From Oceanobacillus chungangensis (GTDB taxonomy: Bacteria; Bacillota; Bacilli; Bacillales; Amphibacillaceae), in NCBI RefSeq assembly GCF_003369565.1, contig NZ_PIOD01000006.1:1-64000 (forward strand): DNA of 64,000 nucleotides, given 5' to 3'. The notes under the pieces are model-generated. The model searched no databases and was not told the DNA's origin. It saw nothing but the letters and a program-made list of their open reading frames with translations. Positions 1 through 8,186 of the stretch are shown piece after piece (the first letter of the stretch is position 1; every line of letters begins with the position of its first letter). The position numbers were made by a program, and so were the translations under genes.

Positions 1-4
1 TAGG

Positions 5-33
5 TAAACTCTATTTTAACTGAAACGGTGGAA
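5..33. repeat. 29-bp direct repeat, copy 1
   Basis: A 29-bp sequence beginning TAAACTCTATTTTAACTGAA recurs with one difference at 349-377. The copies bracket the ATAAACAT-site array at 97-190, so they may belong to the same transposon-end structure. Confidence 0.6.
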
Positions 34-96
34 TGCGGGTTTGAGGTGGGTGTGGATTTAGTGAGTTTTTTTTAATTACACAGAAATTTGTCTAAC

Positions 97-190
97 TAAA
101 ATAAACATCACCTAAACAAAATATACATTACCGATTCAGACCCCGATTTCGTGAAAATAAACATTTCCGATTTCCGGGTCTTTTTCGTGT
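97..190. repeat. Direct-repeat array, copy 1 (possible Tn7-like transposon end)
   Basis: Three related sites built on ATAAACAT, followed by ACC or TCC and GATT, start at about 101, 121 and 157. The same array, with nearly the same spacing and the shared stretch CCGATTTCGTGAAA, recurs in the same orientation at 12017-12110. Several copies of a transposase-binding-like site at irregular spacing is how Tn7-type ends look, but no tns-type gene is present, so the assignment is inference. Confidence 0.45.
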
Positions 191-348
191 CTAGTCCTTG
201 TCTTTACTCGATTTTCTCTTCTTTCCACTATGCAACATTCTCGGAGAACTTTATTCCAACTCTTGAAAAATAGGTAAAAAAACAGGAGAAAAGTGGCGGA
301 AAAAGGGCATTTTTAATGCAAAAAAGTTGAAGATTAGGGTTCTGTCGG

Positions 349-377
349 TAAACTTTATTTTAACTGAAACGGTGGAA
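349..377. repeat. 29-bp direct repeat, copy 2
   Basis: Second copy of the repeat at 5-33, differing by one base (TTTATTTT against TCTATTTT), in the same orientation. Confidence 0.6.
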
Positions 378-430
378 AGTAGGTTTTATTTTTACTTGTT
401 AAAAGACAAGAAATGTCGATCATGTGATGG

Positions 431-538
431 TTAGAAATGATAGAAGATTAAACCTACCATTAAAATTGAGAATAGGATATAAATCAACCCATATACAAGG
501 GAAACTCTTCGCTTTAGTATTTCATAATCTTTATCCAT
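431..538 (-). CDS. Small single-TM protein downstream of the RodA-like gene
   Basis: A 35-residue ORF that starts at an ATG about 10 nt after a GGAGG ribosome binding site. It has a short charged N-terminus (MDKDYEILKRR) and then one hydrophobic segment, the pattern of a single-span membrane peptide. It lies 14 nt downstream of the RodA/FtsW-like gene on the same strand, so it is probably co-transcribed. I do not recognise a family. The RBS and the compact charged-then-hydrophobic layout favour a real gene. Confidence 0.45.
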   Translation of the reverse strand: MDKDYEILKRRVSLVYGLIYILFSILMVGLIFYHF

Positions 539-552
539 CCCTAGGAAACCTC

Positions 553-1707
553 CTATGAAAATAAATATTTCTTTGTTCGATAAGAGATGTTTAAAACGAT
601 ACCTAATCCAAACATGGTAGCTAGTACAGAGCTTCCCCCATAGCTCATAAGTAAAAGCGGGATTCCAGTTATAGGAAGTAACCCGGAAACCATTCCTATG
701 TTTTGAAATGTGTGAAACCCAATCATCCCAATCATTCCAATACAAATTATAATTTCAAAAGTTTCTTCTCTTTGTTTGATAGCAATCGCAACAATACGAT
801 ATATAAGAAAGAAATAGAAAAATATGACCGTACATGCTCCAATAAATCCAAATGCTTCGGCAACCATTGTGAATATAAAATCAGAGTGTGCCTCAGGAAT
901 ATAGACTTGGCCACCGTAATATCCTTTTCCACTAATCATTCCAGAACCAATAGCTAAGATTGACTTGCTAAGTTGGTACCCTATTCCTGCTTCATATTGA
1001 AATGGATTCAACCAGGAATAGATCCGGTCTAATTGATACGTATCCATGAAAAGAAGCAATGTGTTTGGACTATAAAGAAATAATAAGACAAGAAGGGCAA
1101 TGACCGAAATCGCCATCCCTAAAAACCCGACTATTATTTTCCAATTGATACCTGATACAAAAATAATAAATATAGTAATCACGAGCATAACAAGCGATGT
1201 ACCGAAATCATTTTGAAGATACACCAAGTAAATAGGAATGATTGAAGCAAAAAAAATCTTTATTAAGTATTTACCATCTTGAGATACACTTCCCATTCCA
1301 ATTTTCTCTTTATGGTTTTTTGTTATGTAAGCCAGCATTAATATGAGAAAGATTTTCATGAATTCCGATGGTTGAATTTGACCAATACCAGGAAATAAAA
1401 TCCATGATTTTGCTCCATTTCTTATAGGTGCAATAGTATTGGGTGCGAATAGAACGAAAATTAATAATAGGATTCCAAATACGTAGAGGTATGGTGTTAG
1501 TTTCCTAATTTGTTCCATATCAAACACAAAAATGAATAGAACGATGATGGTCCCTAAACAAAACCATATAATTTGACTTAGTAGAAAGTTCTGTTCATAT
1601 TGCTGATATTTCTGGGAGCTTGATATAGCAATACAGCTTGAAAGTGCGAGCAACAAAATAGAAATTACCAGTTTCTCATCAAAATTACTCTCCATAAGTT
1701 TTTTCAA
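553..1707 (-). CDS. SEDS-family FtsW/RodA/SpoVE-like cell-shape protein
   Basis: A polytopic membrane protein of the SEDS family, which polymerises lipid II into peptidoglycan glycan strands together with a class B PBP. From the chosen TTG start it is 384 residues, a normal RodA/FtsW length. Visible family motifs are GAKSW (98-102) with QPSEF (112-116), LQNDFGTS (about 164-171) and PEAHSDFIF (271-279), whose Asp276 corresponds to the catalytic aspartate of the extracellular loop. The TTG at 1707 follows AAAAGGTGA at a suitable distance. The frame stays open to an ATG at 1803, but that extension has a non-membrane sequence and overlaps the end of the upstream DUF4306 remnant. With no cognate PBP nearby it looks like an accessory SEDS paralogue. 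Confidence 0.85.
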   Translation of the reverse strand: MKKLMESNFDEKLVISILLLALSSCIAISSSQKYQQYEQNFLLSQIIWFCLGTIIVLFIFVFDMEQIRKLTPYLYVFGILLLIFVLFAPNTIAPIRNGAKSWILFPGIGQIQPSEFMKIFLILMLAYITKNHKEKIGMGSVSQDGKYLIKIFFASIIPIYLVYLQNDFGTSLVMLVITIFIIFVSGINWKIIVGFLGMAISVIALLVLLFLYSPNTLLLFMDTYQLDRIYSWLNPFQYEAGIGYQLSKSILAIGSGMISGKGYYGGQVYIPEAHSDFIFTMVAEAFGFIGACTVIFFYFFLIYRIVAIAIKQREETFEIIICIGMIGMIGFHTFQNIGMVSGLLPITGIPLLLMSYGGSSVLATMFGLGIVLNISYRTKKYLFS

Positions 1708-1765
1708 TAAATCACCTTTTCCACCTTTTTTATTTATAAGAACAAAAGACAGATGATCTTTTAAC

Positions 1766-2239
1766 TCAGGCCGTGTGTCTATTGTTTTTAAATGATGAAA
1801 CAAAATCTATAATCAATGGAATTATTAAACATAAACCACTCACTAAAAACGTATAAAAGAATGATTTTCCACCACTAGTACGTGGGTTTATTAAGGAAGT
1901 ACTTAAAAGAACCAATAGAATTCCGATAATAAAAGTATAGCTAATAAATTTTCTTGACATTCTAAAAATAAAATAACCAATCAAAACAAGTAAATCTATT
2001 CCACTTAAGGTCATAATTATAGGGAAAGTTGGGTAAAATTTAGTAGCATACACAAAGTAATCAAGAACTACAATATCAGTAGCATTAGTTACTTCCCCAT
2101 TTATTAATTTTGAGAACGGGATTGCATACTCATTTCTAAATATATCCTGCTAAACTCCGCTTCCTTCATACAAAGCAGCTAATGTAGAGAGAAGAAGCAT
2201 AACAATAGCTACTCCAACCTGGATCCAATAAATAAACAT
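1766..2239 (-). pseudogene. DUF4306 (YjdJ-like) membrane protein broken by an in-frame TAG
   Basis: Reading from an ATG at 2239 (AGGAG 7 nt upstream), the frame encodes a first TM segment and the motif LYEGSGV, then a TAG at 2150-2152, then continues unbroken with LDYFVYATKFYPTFP and two or three more TM segments to 1766. The YEGS and YATKFYP motifs are those of the DUF4306/YjdJ family of small Bacillus membrane proteins. One nonsense codon at position 30 is the only defect. The downstream part retains an internal ATG at 2053 (95 residues), but without an obvious RBS. It lies just upstream of the RodA-like gene on the same strand. Confidence 0.7.
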
Positions 2240-2419
2240 ATTCATTCTCCTAAATAGAAATTCAATAAATACTATATCTTCAGAACATTATATATAAATA
2301 TTTTCGATTTTAAAAAATATCCAAAAACTAAGTCTGCTATTACAATCATGATTGGATACTTTCCTTATGCTAAACTGTTGTAATTAGAATAAGAAACTGG
2401 AATTGAGAAAAGAACTAAA

Positions 2420-2770
2420 CTAATGCATTTTTTTTATTAGATTCCTCTAAGTGTTTGATTTTCATAGTTCTGAGTAAAAAATGTTGAGCTTCTTGATAAT
2501 AAGTAGCACTATGTTTATACTTACCTTTTTAATACATTGAATCACCTAATAAAAGGCTGTATTTTCGTACTAATATCTTTATAAAATAGAAAATGATAGT
2601 AATAGTCTCCTAAAGATTCACCACTGTCTTGAATTTTTTAAATCCCTTTTTAACCCACTTTTCAACATTTTCCCAATCCTGGCTTTTTGCATACTCTTTT
2701 ATTATGGCAAATATGGTGATAAGCTGGTCACTAGCTTTAAATTGATTTTCTATACTCTTCTAATAACTCT
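2420..2770 (-). pseudogene. Decayed TPR-type regulator fragment, copy A
   Basis: The minus strand reads, with one frameshift near 2605 and further stops, through QLITIFAIIKEYAKSQDWEN, WVKKGFKKFKTVVNL, YYYHFLFYKDIS and HSATYYQEAQHFLL. The alternating aromatic helices look like the C-terminal TPR part of a Rap/PlcR/NprR-like regulator. About 80 bp (2569-2651) is closely similar to 4964-5047, so the window holds two relics of the same family. The family name is inference; the shared sequence is direct. Confidence 0.45.
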
Positions 2771-3069
2771 GACATATTTCCTATCCTAAATTTACCATGT
2801 TTTGTTGGGAAACTGAATGTAATTAATGTAAAAATTTGAAATAAATTCTGAATTCTCCTCCCAACCATCAACTTACAATTAAACTAAAAGAAATGTTAGA
2901 AACAAGATACCTATATTTACATAAATTCCTATATGTTCATCCTTTTATGGAAGTTGATAGTGCTAAAGTTATGAAACCATTTATTGAATATAAATTTTAA
3001 ACAATTATGTAAAATGAAATGTTCCTTTTTATTCATGAAAAATTTGGAGAGAATTTCTATTTCTAAACC
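2771..3069. other. Intergenic stretch with an unrecognised coding scrap
   Basis: No complete gene is seen. On the plus strand a short frame at about 2889-2999 (KEMLETRYLYLHKFLYVHPF and onward, ending at a TAA) looks like the tail of a lost gene. It has no start or RBS and I cannot name its family. Confidence 0.3.
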
Positions 3070-3098
3070 TTGTAATGCGATGTACTATGGTGTACGAT
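3070..3098 (+). promoter_or_regulatory. Likely promoter of the PadR-VanZ operon
   Basis: TTGTAA (3070-3075) and TACGAT (3093-3098) are 17 bp apart, about 35 bp upstream of the padR-like start. The spacer and -10 region carry two TGTAC elements in a row (TGTACTATGGTGTAC). This could be where the PadR protein binds to control its own operon; that role is inferred from position. Confidence 0.45.
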
Positions 3099-3133
3099 GT
3101 AAACAGGATTGGTTTGAAAGATGAGGTGTAGTT

Positions 3134-3505
3134 ATGGATAAAGAGATAATGAAAGGCAGTATTGATATTTTGCTTTTATCCCTGCTAAATAAAAGGGACA
3201 TGTACGGTTATGAAATTGTAAAAAAGTTAAAAGAAAATAGTAATGAACTATACAACATGAGTGAAGGGACGCTCTATCCCGCTTTGAAGCGTTTAGAAAA
3301 TAAAGAATGGCTTCAATCATATTGGGGGAGTTCAGAGAGTGGGGGGAGAAGGAAATACTATAGTATTACACAAGATGGAAAGAAAGAGTTAGATAAGAAA
3401 TTAAAAGAATGGAATCAAATTAGCAATTTAATTAAAGTATGTTCGGAGGGAATGGCTTGGATAAAAAAATCGAAACCTATATTAATCAAATTGTTAGTCA
3501 ATTAA
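3134..3505 (+). CDS. PadR-family transcriptional regulator
   Basis: A 123-residue winged-helix repressor. The N-terminal signature is typical of PadR: MKGSIDILLLSLL, then DMYGYEIVKKL, then EGTLYPALKRLE and GGRRKYYSIT for the wing. The ATG at 3134 follows a weak purine-rich stretch (GATGAGGTGTAG). Its last 49 bp overlap the next ORF, a HAAS-VanZ membrane protein. PadR genes translationally coupled to a membrane protein with a HAAS-type prefix are a common Bacillus arrangement in which the regulator controls that membrane partner. The target signal is not visible. Confidence 0.85.
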   Translation: MDKEIMKGSIDILLLSLLNKRDMYGYEIVKKLKENSNELYNMSEGTLYPALKRLENKEWLQSYWGSSESGGRRKYYSITQDGKKELDKKLKEWNQISNLIKVCSEGMAWIKKSKPILIKLLVN

Positions 3506-4227
3506 ACTGTGACGAGGATGAAAAAAGAGAGATCATTGATGAAATGCAAGATCATCTAACCTTATTGAAAAATGAATATTTAGACCAGGGTTTTACAGAA
3601 GAAGAAGCTACACAAAAGGCATTGATTAGTTTCGGAGAACAAAAACCATTAGCAAAAGGTTTACAGGCGTCACTGTTTCCATTTTATAAGGTATCTAAGA
3701 AAGGGACATGGATTTTATTCAGTCTATACTCATTTATCATTCTATTTATGTTGCTATTTGAACGAATCATTATCCGAATGACTGATTATTATATAAATGG
3801 AATTACATATAACAGATATATTACAACTCCACTTGATTCAGAAGGGATATCTGATTTTTTAAAGTACAATTCGAATTTCATTCCATTTAAAAATACAATT
3901 GGATATTTAAATGGAACTCACCATGTTAATACGGACATAATTATCAATAACACATTAGGAAATATTTTACTTTTCCTGCCGCTGGGAATTTTTCTTCCAT
4001 TGCTATTTAAAAAATGCAGTAGATTTATGAAAGTAATGGTTGCTTCAACTATTATCAGCTTTACAATTGAAATTTTACAGATTGTTTTAAAAATTGGCCG
4101 ATTCGATATTGATGATGTCATTTTGAATGTTATAGGCGGAATCATTGGTTTCTTACTTTTAAAAATGATAAAGAGTGTCATAACTTTTTATCGGAAATTA
4201 CAAATTGATTCTAATGAAATTCAATAG
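3457..4227 (+). CDS. HAAS/permease-prefix plus VanZ-domain membrane protein
   Basis: The first 70 residues form a soluble helical prefix (ETYINQIVSQLNCDEDEKRE, then EMQDHL and ISFGE) like the HAAS/DUF1700 prefix that goes with PadR partners. After a TM segment comes a VanZ-like domain with the family hallmarks NTLGNILLFLPLG, a TIEILQ helix, and GRFDIDDVILNVIGG. I place the start at TTG 3457 because GGAGG sits 7 nt upstream; the in-frame ATG at 3439 overlaps that RBS. VanZ in enterococci gives low-level teicoplanin resistance, but for chromosomal Bacillus homologues the function is unknown. A second VanZ gene follows. Confidence 0.8.
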   Translation: MDKKIETYINQIVSQLNCDEDEKREIIDEMQDHLTLLKNEYLDQGFTEEEATQKALISFGEQKPLAKGLQASLFPFYKVSKKGTWILFSLYSFIILFMLLFERIIIRMTDYYINGITYNRYITTPLDSEGISDFLKYNSNFIPFKNTIGYLNGTHHVNTDIIINNTLGNILLFLPLGIFLPLLFKKCSRFMKVMVASTIISFTIEILQIVLKIGRFDIDDVILNVIGGIIGFLLLKMIKSVITFYRKLQIDSNEIQ

Positions 4228-4289
4228 GGAGCATGTAGCTGCTCCTTTTAAGATACATAGAATGTTGGGAATTGGGGGAGATATTGCTT

Positions 4290-4787
4290 ATGAAAATTGT
4301 AATAAAAGCAGGATTAACAATTGCATTATGCTTTTATTTATTAGTGCTTTCAAAATTAATTCTATTCAAATACCTTACGATTCAAGACATAATAAGCCTT
4401 TTAACTTTAAGTTTTGATGGTTATTACTGGAATAGTTATAACTTTATTCCTTTTAAGACGATAACGTATTATTTATTTCTGGCAAATGATATAAATTTCA
4501 ACATACGGGTTGAAAATTTAACTGGAAATATCATTGGGTTTATACCATTTGGATTTATTCTTCCGTTATTGTCAAGTAAGTTTCAAAGTTTTAAAAAGAT
4601 TACGGTAGCAACGTTTTGTTTAAGTTTGGCATTTGAATTGCTTCAACTTATTTTTAGATTCGGAAGTTTTGATGTTGATGATTTGATTTTAAATACACTT
4701 GGTGGAATGATTGGATATATATCAATTAAACTTATAAAAATTGTTAGTGTTTATATAAACCATAGTTGGGGAGGGCGAAGAATGTAA
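4290..4787 (+). CDS. VanZ-family membrane protein
   Basis: A 165-residue protein from the ATG at 4290, which has GGGGGAG about 9 nt upstream. It has four or five TM segments and the same VanZ signature as its neighbour: NLTGNIIGFIPFGFILPLL, FELLQ, and GSFDVDDLILNTLGGMIGY. It is 62 bp downstream of the HAAS-VanZ gene and probably in the same PadR-controlled operon. The two VanZ domains align through the C-terminal half and look like a local duplication, the first copy having gained or kept the prefix. The biochemical role is unknown. Confidence 0.8.
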   Translation: MKIVIKAGLTIALCFYLLVLSKLILFKYLTIQDIISLLTLSFDGYYWNSYNFIPFKTITYYLFLANDINFNIRVENLTGNIIGFIPFGFILPLLSSKFQSFKKITVATFCLSLAFELLQLIFRFGSFDVDDLILNTLGGMIGYISIKLIKIVSVYINHSWGGRRM

Positions 4788-4915
4788 ATTATGAATTTTA
4801 AGGGGAATTCCAATGCTCTTGTTACTGGTTGTCTATCAATAGCACTCTATAACAAGAGACAGTTTGTTGGCTGAAGAGAAAACTGTCTAACTGAAATATA
4901 TTAAATTTTCCAAAA

Positions 4916-5050
4916 TTAATCTATAGCTATTAAAATATTATCTTCCGCTACATGTTCATTATTACTAATATCTTTATAAATTAGAAAATGATAGTAAAAA
5001 ATCTCTAAAAGATTCACCACTGTCTTGAATTGTATCAAATCCTTTTTCGT
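4916..5050 (-). pseudogene. Decayed TPR-type regulator fragment, copy B
   Basis: The minus-strand frame KKDLIQFKTVVNLLEIFYYH, then FLIYKDISNN and a stop at 4916-4918, resembles the C-terminal end of the fragment at 2420-2770. The DNA of 4964-5047 is closely similar to 2569-2651. It has no start of its own and abuts the end of the SET-domain gene, so it is a relic rather than a gene. Confidence 0.45.
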
Positions 5051-5063
5051 AATGTACTGCACA

Positions 5064-5723
5064 CTATTTTCTCTTAGAAGAACGATCATAAAAGTTACTT
5101 TTGATTGAATCGAGAAGTATATTCTCCTTGGCGGCAACCATAACTTTTTCCTTGAAATCAGGCTGAATGAGGTGAATTAGTGGTTGTTCAACGTCGTTAA
5201 AATGTTTTAAAGCCTCAATCACTTGTTGATCCCATTCTTTGTAATAATGTAAAAGATCATTAGGGTTAACCCTCTCCCGGTCTGTCCCTTCCTCTGGTAT
5301 ACATTTATAAGATTTACCTATATTTAATGTTCCATAATCACTTGTTAATTGCTCACCAGGAAGAATGTCCCGAATAGCAATTTCGAAATCATATGCCGTT
5401 CCCATGCAATTCGCATGAAAACTATGGTTTACGTACCTGCCAAGATCCCAGCAAAGTATATATTGACCGTTTCGATTACGATAAGTATATTTATTGAGAA
5501 ATTTGCGTCTATGTTTATCCAATTTAGCGACAAATTCTGGTTCTAGTATGTGGTCTAATTCATCGAGCGCCCACGTTATTGTTCCCTTTGGAATAAATTT
5601 AGTTGCAAAAACTCCAAAACCTATCTGGTCATTGATATAGTAAAGTTTCGTATGAGGATACATCATGTATGTTATGCCCCTTCTCATTATTGGTTTTATC
5701 CTTATACTATGCATTTGGGACAT
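5064..5723 (-). CDS. SET-domain protein
   Basis: A 219-residue protein with a SET fold. GFGVFATKFIPKGTI (about 34-48) is the N-terminal SET signature. LGRYVNHSFHANCMG (about 94-108) is the NHS-containing AdoMet/pseudoknot motif. IRDILPGEQLTSDYG (about 117-131) is the final SET strand with its conserved Tyr. SET proteins are AdoMet-dependent lysine methyltransferases; bacterial ones of this size have no well-known substrate. The start is uncertain: there is no convincing RBS before ATG 5723, and the ATG at 5684, preceded by AGAAGG at about 5691, is an alternative. The region after the SET core is helical and unrecognised. Confidence 0.75.
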   Translation of the reverse strand: MSQMHSIRIKPIMRRGITYMMYPHTKLYYINDQIGFGVFATKFIPKGTITWALDELDHILEPEFVAKLDKHRRKFLNKYTYRNRNGQYILCWDLGRYVNHSFHANCMGTAYDFEIAIRDILPGEQLTSDYGTLNIGKSYKCIPEEGTDRERVNPNDLLHYYKEWDQQVIEALKHFNDVEQPLIHLIQPDFKEKVMVAAKENILLDSIKSNFYDRSSKRK

Positions 5724-5841
5724 GTTTGTTGACGATATCAGACCTTATTATGTTTTTATGATTGTTCGATTAGAGCGATCGCTTCTTCACTAATGTGGCA
5801 GATTAGTTGAAGAAGGAAACAGATCTTATCATAAAATACCA

Positions 5842-5870
5842 TTTACAAGACAGCAAATTATTGTTACAAT
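5842..5870 (+). promoter_or_regulatory. Promoter upstream of the antiporter leader
   Basis: TTTACA (5842-5847) and TACAAT (5865-5870) are exactly 17 bp apart. Transcription would begin near 5877, about 18 nt before a strong hairpin and 90 nt before the antiporter ATG. Confidence 0.5.
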
Positions 5871-5894
5871 TATCATAATTAAATTATGAACGAA

Positions 5895-5940
5895 ACACAT
5901 GGAGGAGCCTGTCATTAAGGGCTCCTCTATGTGTTTTTTT
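5895..5940 (+). terminator. Terminator-like hairpin in the antiporter 5' leader
   Basis: A 15-bp stem, ACACATGGAGGAGCC (5895-5909) pairing with GGCTCCTCTATGTGT (5920-5934) with one G-U wobble, is followed by a run of T. The nearest upstream gene on the plus strand ends 1.1 kb away and the SET gene is divergent, so the hairpin does not serve an upstream gene. It therefore sits in the leader of the antiporter mRNA and may attenuate it. Confidence 0.65.
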
Positions 5941-5967
5941 GTGTTCAAATATTGTTGGAGGTAGAGA

Positions 5968-7101
5968 ATGTTCATATTGCAATTAGTAATTATATTATTA
6001 GCAACTAAATTAGCTGGTCAGTTAAGTATTAAACTTGGTCAGCCCTCTGTTCTTGGTAAGATTATTGTTGGTATTATTTTAGGACCCGCACTTCTTGGAT
6101 GGGTTCATGATACTGAATTAGTCACTGTATTTAGTCAGATTGGTGTATTACTTTTAATGTTTTTAGCGGGGTTAGAAACAAACTTAAAAGATTTAAATGA
6201 AAATAAAAAGTCGGCTTTATTTGTAGCAATAGGTGGGATTATTGCACCAATTGTGATGTCTTATCTTGTTGCACAATACTACGACTTTTCAATGGCAGAA
6301 TCCATTTTTAGTGGTTTATTACTATCAGCAACTTCCGTTAGTATTTCTGTACAAGTTTTAAGAGAGTTAGGATGGTTAAATAGTACAGAGGGTTCAGCTT
6401 TATTAGGTGCTGCTGTTTTAGATGATATTATTGTCGTTATTCTAATTGCTATTGCTATGAGTGTGTTTGCAGGAGCTGATACGAACATAGCGTTATTGAT
6501 TGGGAAGAAAATATTATTCTTTATTATTATAATTTTAGCTTCGAAATGGCTTGTACCAAAATTTATTCAAATATTTTCTAATTTTAAAGTTACAGAAGCA
6601 GTACTAAGTGCAGGACTGATTATTTGTTTTAGTTTTGCTTATTTTGCTGAATATGTCGGTGTTGCAGGAATTATTGGTACATTCTTTGCTGGGATAGCGA
6701 TTGCTCAAACGAATTACGGACATGAAATTGAAAAACAGGTTCAACCAATTGCATATGGAATATTTGTGCCATTTTTCTTTGTAAGTATCGGATTATCCGT
6801 ATCATTTGAAGGGATTGGTAGTCAAATTGGGTTTATGATTTTCTTCTCTATTATTGCTATTCTTTCAAAATTTATTGGCTCGGGAATTGGTGCTCGTTTA
6901 TCTGGATTTAACACTAGATCATCAATGGGCATTGGCGCAGGGATGGTATCACGGGGTGAAGTGGCACTTATCCTAGCTGCAATGGGATTAGAAAGCGGTT
7001 TGTTACCAGCAGAATATTATACTTCAATGATTATAGTTATTATTGTAACAACACTTGTTACACCACCATTCCTTAAAGTGATGTTTGGAACAAGAAATTA
7101 A
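5968..7101 (+). CDS. CPA2-family Na+(K+)/H+ antiporter, NapA/GerN-like
   Basis: A 377-residue polytopic protein with about 12 TM segments and no C-terminal TrkA-N domain. The N-terminal LGQPSVLGKIIVGIILGP and LLLMFLAGLET stretches and the paired aspartates in AAVLDDIIVVI (Asp152-Asp153) are the CPA2 ion-binding signature. SMGIGAGMVSRGEVALI marks the later cation-site helices. The family exchanges monovalent cations for protons across the cytoplasmic membrane for pH and sodium homeostasis; some Bacillus members act in germination (GerN). The ATG follows TTGGAGG at a normal distance. It is a single gene behind a promoter and terminator-like leader, so its expression may be attenuated. The transported ion cannot be read from sequence. 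Confidence 0.85.
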   Translation: MFILQLVIILLATKLAGQLSIKLGQPSVLGKIIVGIILGPALLGWVHDTELVTVFSQIGVLLLMFLAGLETNLKDLNENKKSALFVAIGGIIAPIVMSYLVAQYYDFSMAESIFSGLLLSATSVSISVQVLRELGWLNSTEGSALLGAAVLDDIIVVILIAIAMSVFAGADTNIALLIGKKILFFIIIILASKWLVPKFIQIFSNFKVTEAVLSAGLIICFSFAYFAEYVGVAGIIGTFFAGIAIAQTNYGHEIEKQVQPIAYGIFVPFFFVSIGLSVSFEGIGSQIGFMIFFSIIAILSKFIGSGIGARLSGFNTRSSMGIGAGMVSRGEVALILAAMGLESGLLPAEYYTSMIIVIIVTTLVTPPFLKVMFGTRN

Positions 7102-7126
7102 TAATAATTTTTAACACTATTTTGTT

Positions 7127-7185
7127 TAAAGTAAATGGTGCAAGAGTGAAACAAGGCGATCATCAAACGATCGTCTTTTTCTTTA
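7127..7185 (+). terminator. Dispersed 'TGGTGCRA' repeat ending in a terminator
   Basis: Copy of an intergenic repeat (AAATGGTGCAAGAGTGAAAC, then GGCGATC, a loop, GATCGTC and TTTTT) found also at 25413-25465 and, degenerate, at 23601-23652. Here it closes the antiporter transcript. Confidence 0.6.
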
Positions 7186-7334
7186 GTTAATATTAGGATG
7201 TGGTTATTCATATAACTGGACAGGTTTCTTGAATAAGATAGAGTTTCTGAAATTGAACTGACTGGAAGTTTGATACATAGTGATTTAACCATAATAATTT
7301 TGATCGTTGATAATATTAAGGGGGTTGTTCATAA

Positions 7335-7742
7335 GTGATGGAGCTTGTAAGAAATAATCAAGAAATATTCATCTTCATATATTCTTTAATAATACTATGG
7401 GTTAATGTTAGCTTCATAAAAGATTATAAAAATATTAAAAGAGGATTAGGTGAAATATCGTCTGAAGATGAGTTAGAAATAAATCCTAATGCAATATCAT
7501 TGATGTTTTTTGGTTTATTGTTTAATTTTTTTCGTAGATGGTTGATTTATTTACTTGCAATATTAATCACTGAGAATATATTTGTGGTTATTATTTCATT
7601 AGTATTATTTGTAATAGGTTTATACGATAGCATCTTTAATAATAGTTTAGAGAAGTTAAGGAAATCGAAAATTGGATTTTACTTGGCTGTCATAGATACA
7701 ATATTTGTTTTCATTTTTCTTATTTATCTTTTTGTTGTCTAG
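7335..7742 (+). CDS. Hypothetical four-TM membrane protein
   Basis: A 135-residue hydrophobic protein with about four predicted TM segments and a charged loop around residues 26-50 (YKNIKRGLGEISSEDELE). GTG 7335 is the likely start because AAGGGGG lies about 8 nt upstream; ATG 7338 is one codon later. It stands alone between an antiporter and a gap. I do not recognise a family. Confidence 0.55.
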   Translation: MMELVRNNQEIFIFIYSLIILWVNVSFIKDYKNIKRGLGEISSEDELEINPNAISLMFFGLLFNFFRRWLIYLLAILITENIFVVIISLVLFVIGLYDSIFNNSLEKLRKSKIGFYLAVIDTIFVFIFLIYLFVV

Positions 7743-8186
7743 CAATGCATCTTTAACTAAACCAGCAAGAGCTTATTCAAACATGCAATTATTCCTACCC
7801 TGAAGGGTTTACCATTATCTAAAAAGGCTTGAATCTCACTTCCCTCTTTTAAATGATTACTACATAAAGAAAACAGCATCTAAAGAAATAATTTATGATT
7901 TAGCCGTAATTCGTAGTGAAGTTTGTACGCTTCCTAGGATGATTAAATTATTTCATGTGCAATAATTAAACAAGCCAATCGTTAGTGTGCAAAAATGATA
8001 AAGTAACCTGAAAAATCTGTGAGCTAAAATAACAAATTATTGAGAGAATTTATTTGAAATGCTAAACTCAAAAAAGTAAAGGAGGAGAGCAAAATGACTC
8101 GTTATCAAATGTGAAGAGGTTAATTGAATGTGTTTAATAATAAGCATGAAATTTTTTTGAAAAAAACACATTCAGGGGGAGTTAAA
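7743..8186. other. Intergenic stretch, no intact gene
   Basis: Minus-strand residues near 7757-7860 (NHLKEGSEIQAFLDNGKPFR and onward) look like the C-terminal end of a lost protein, and plus-strand 7868-7965 holds another short frame. Neither has a start signal and neither is recognised. At 8081-8115 an AGGAGG site is followed by an ATG whose frame ends after six codons; the serine hydrolase start comes later. Confidence 0.3.

Noticed and set aside
4205-4417. A 70-codon plus-strand frame overlapping both VanZ genes
   Set aside because: It overlaps the second VanZ gene, which is identified by its motifs, in another frame.
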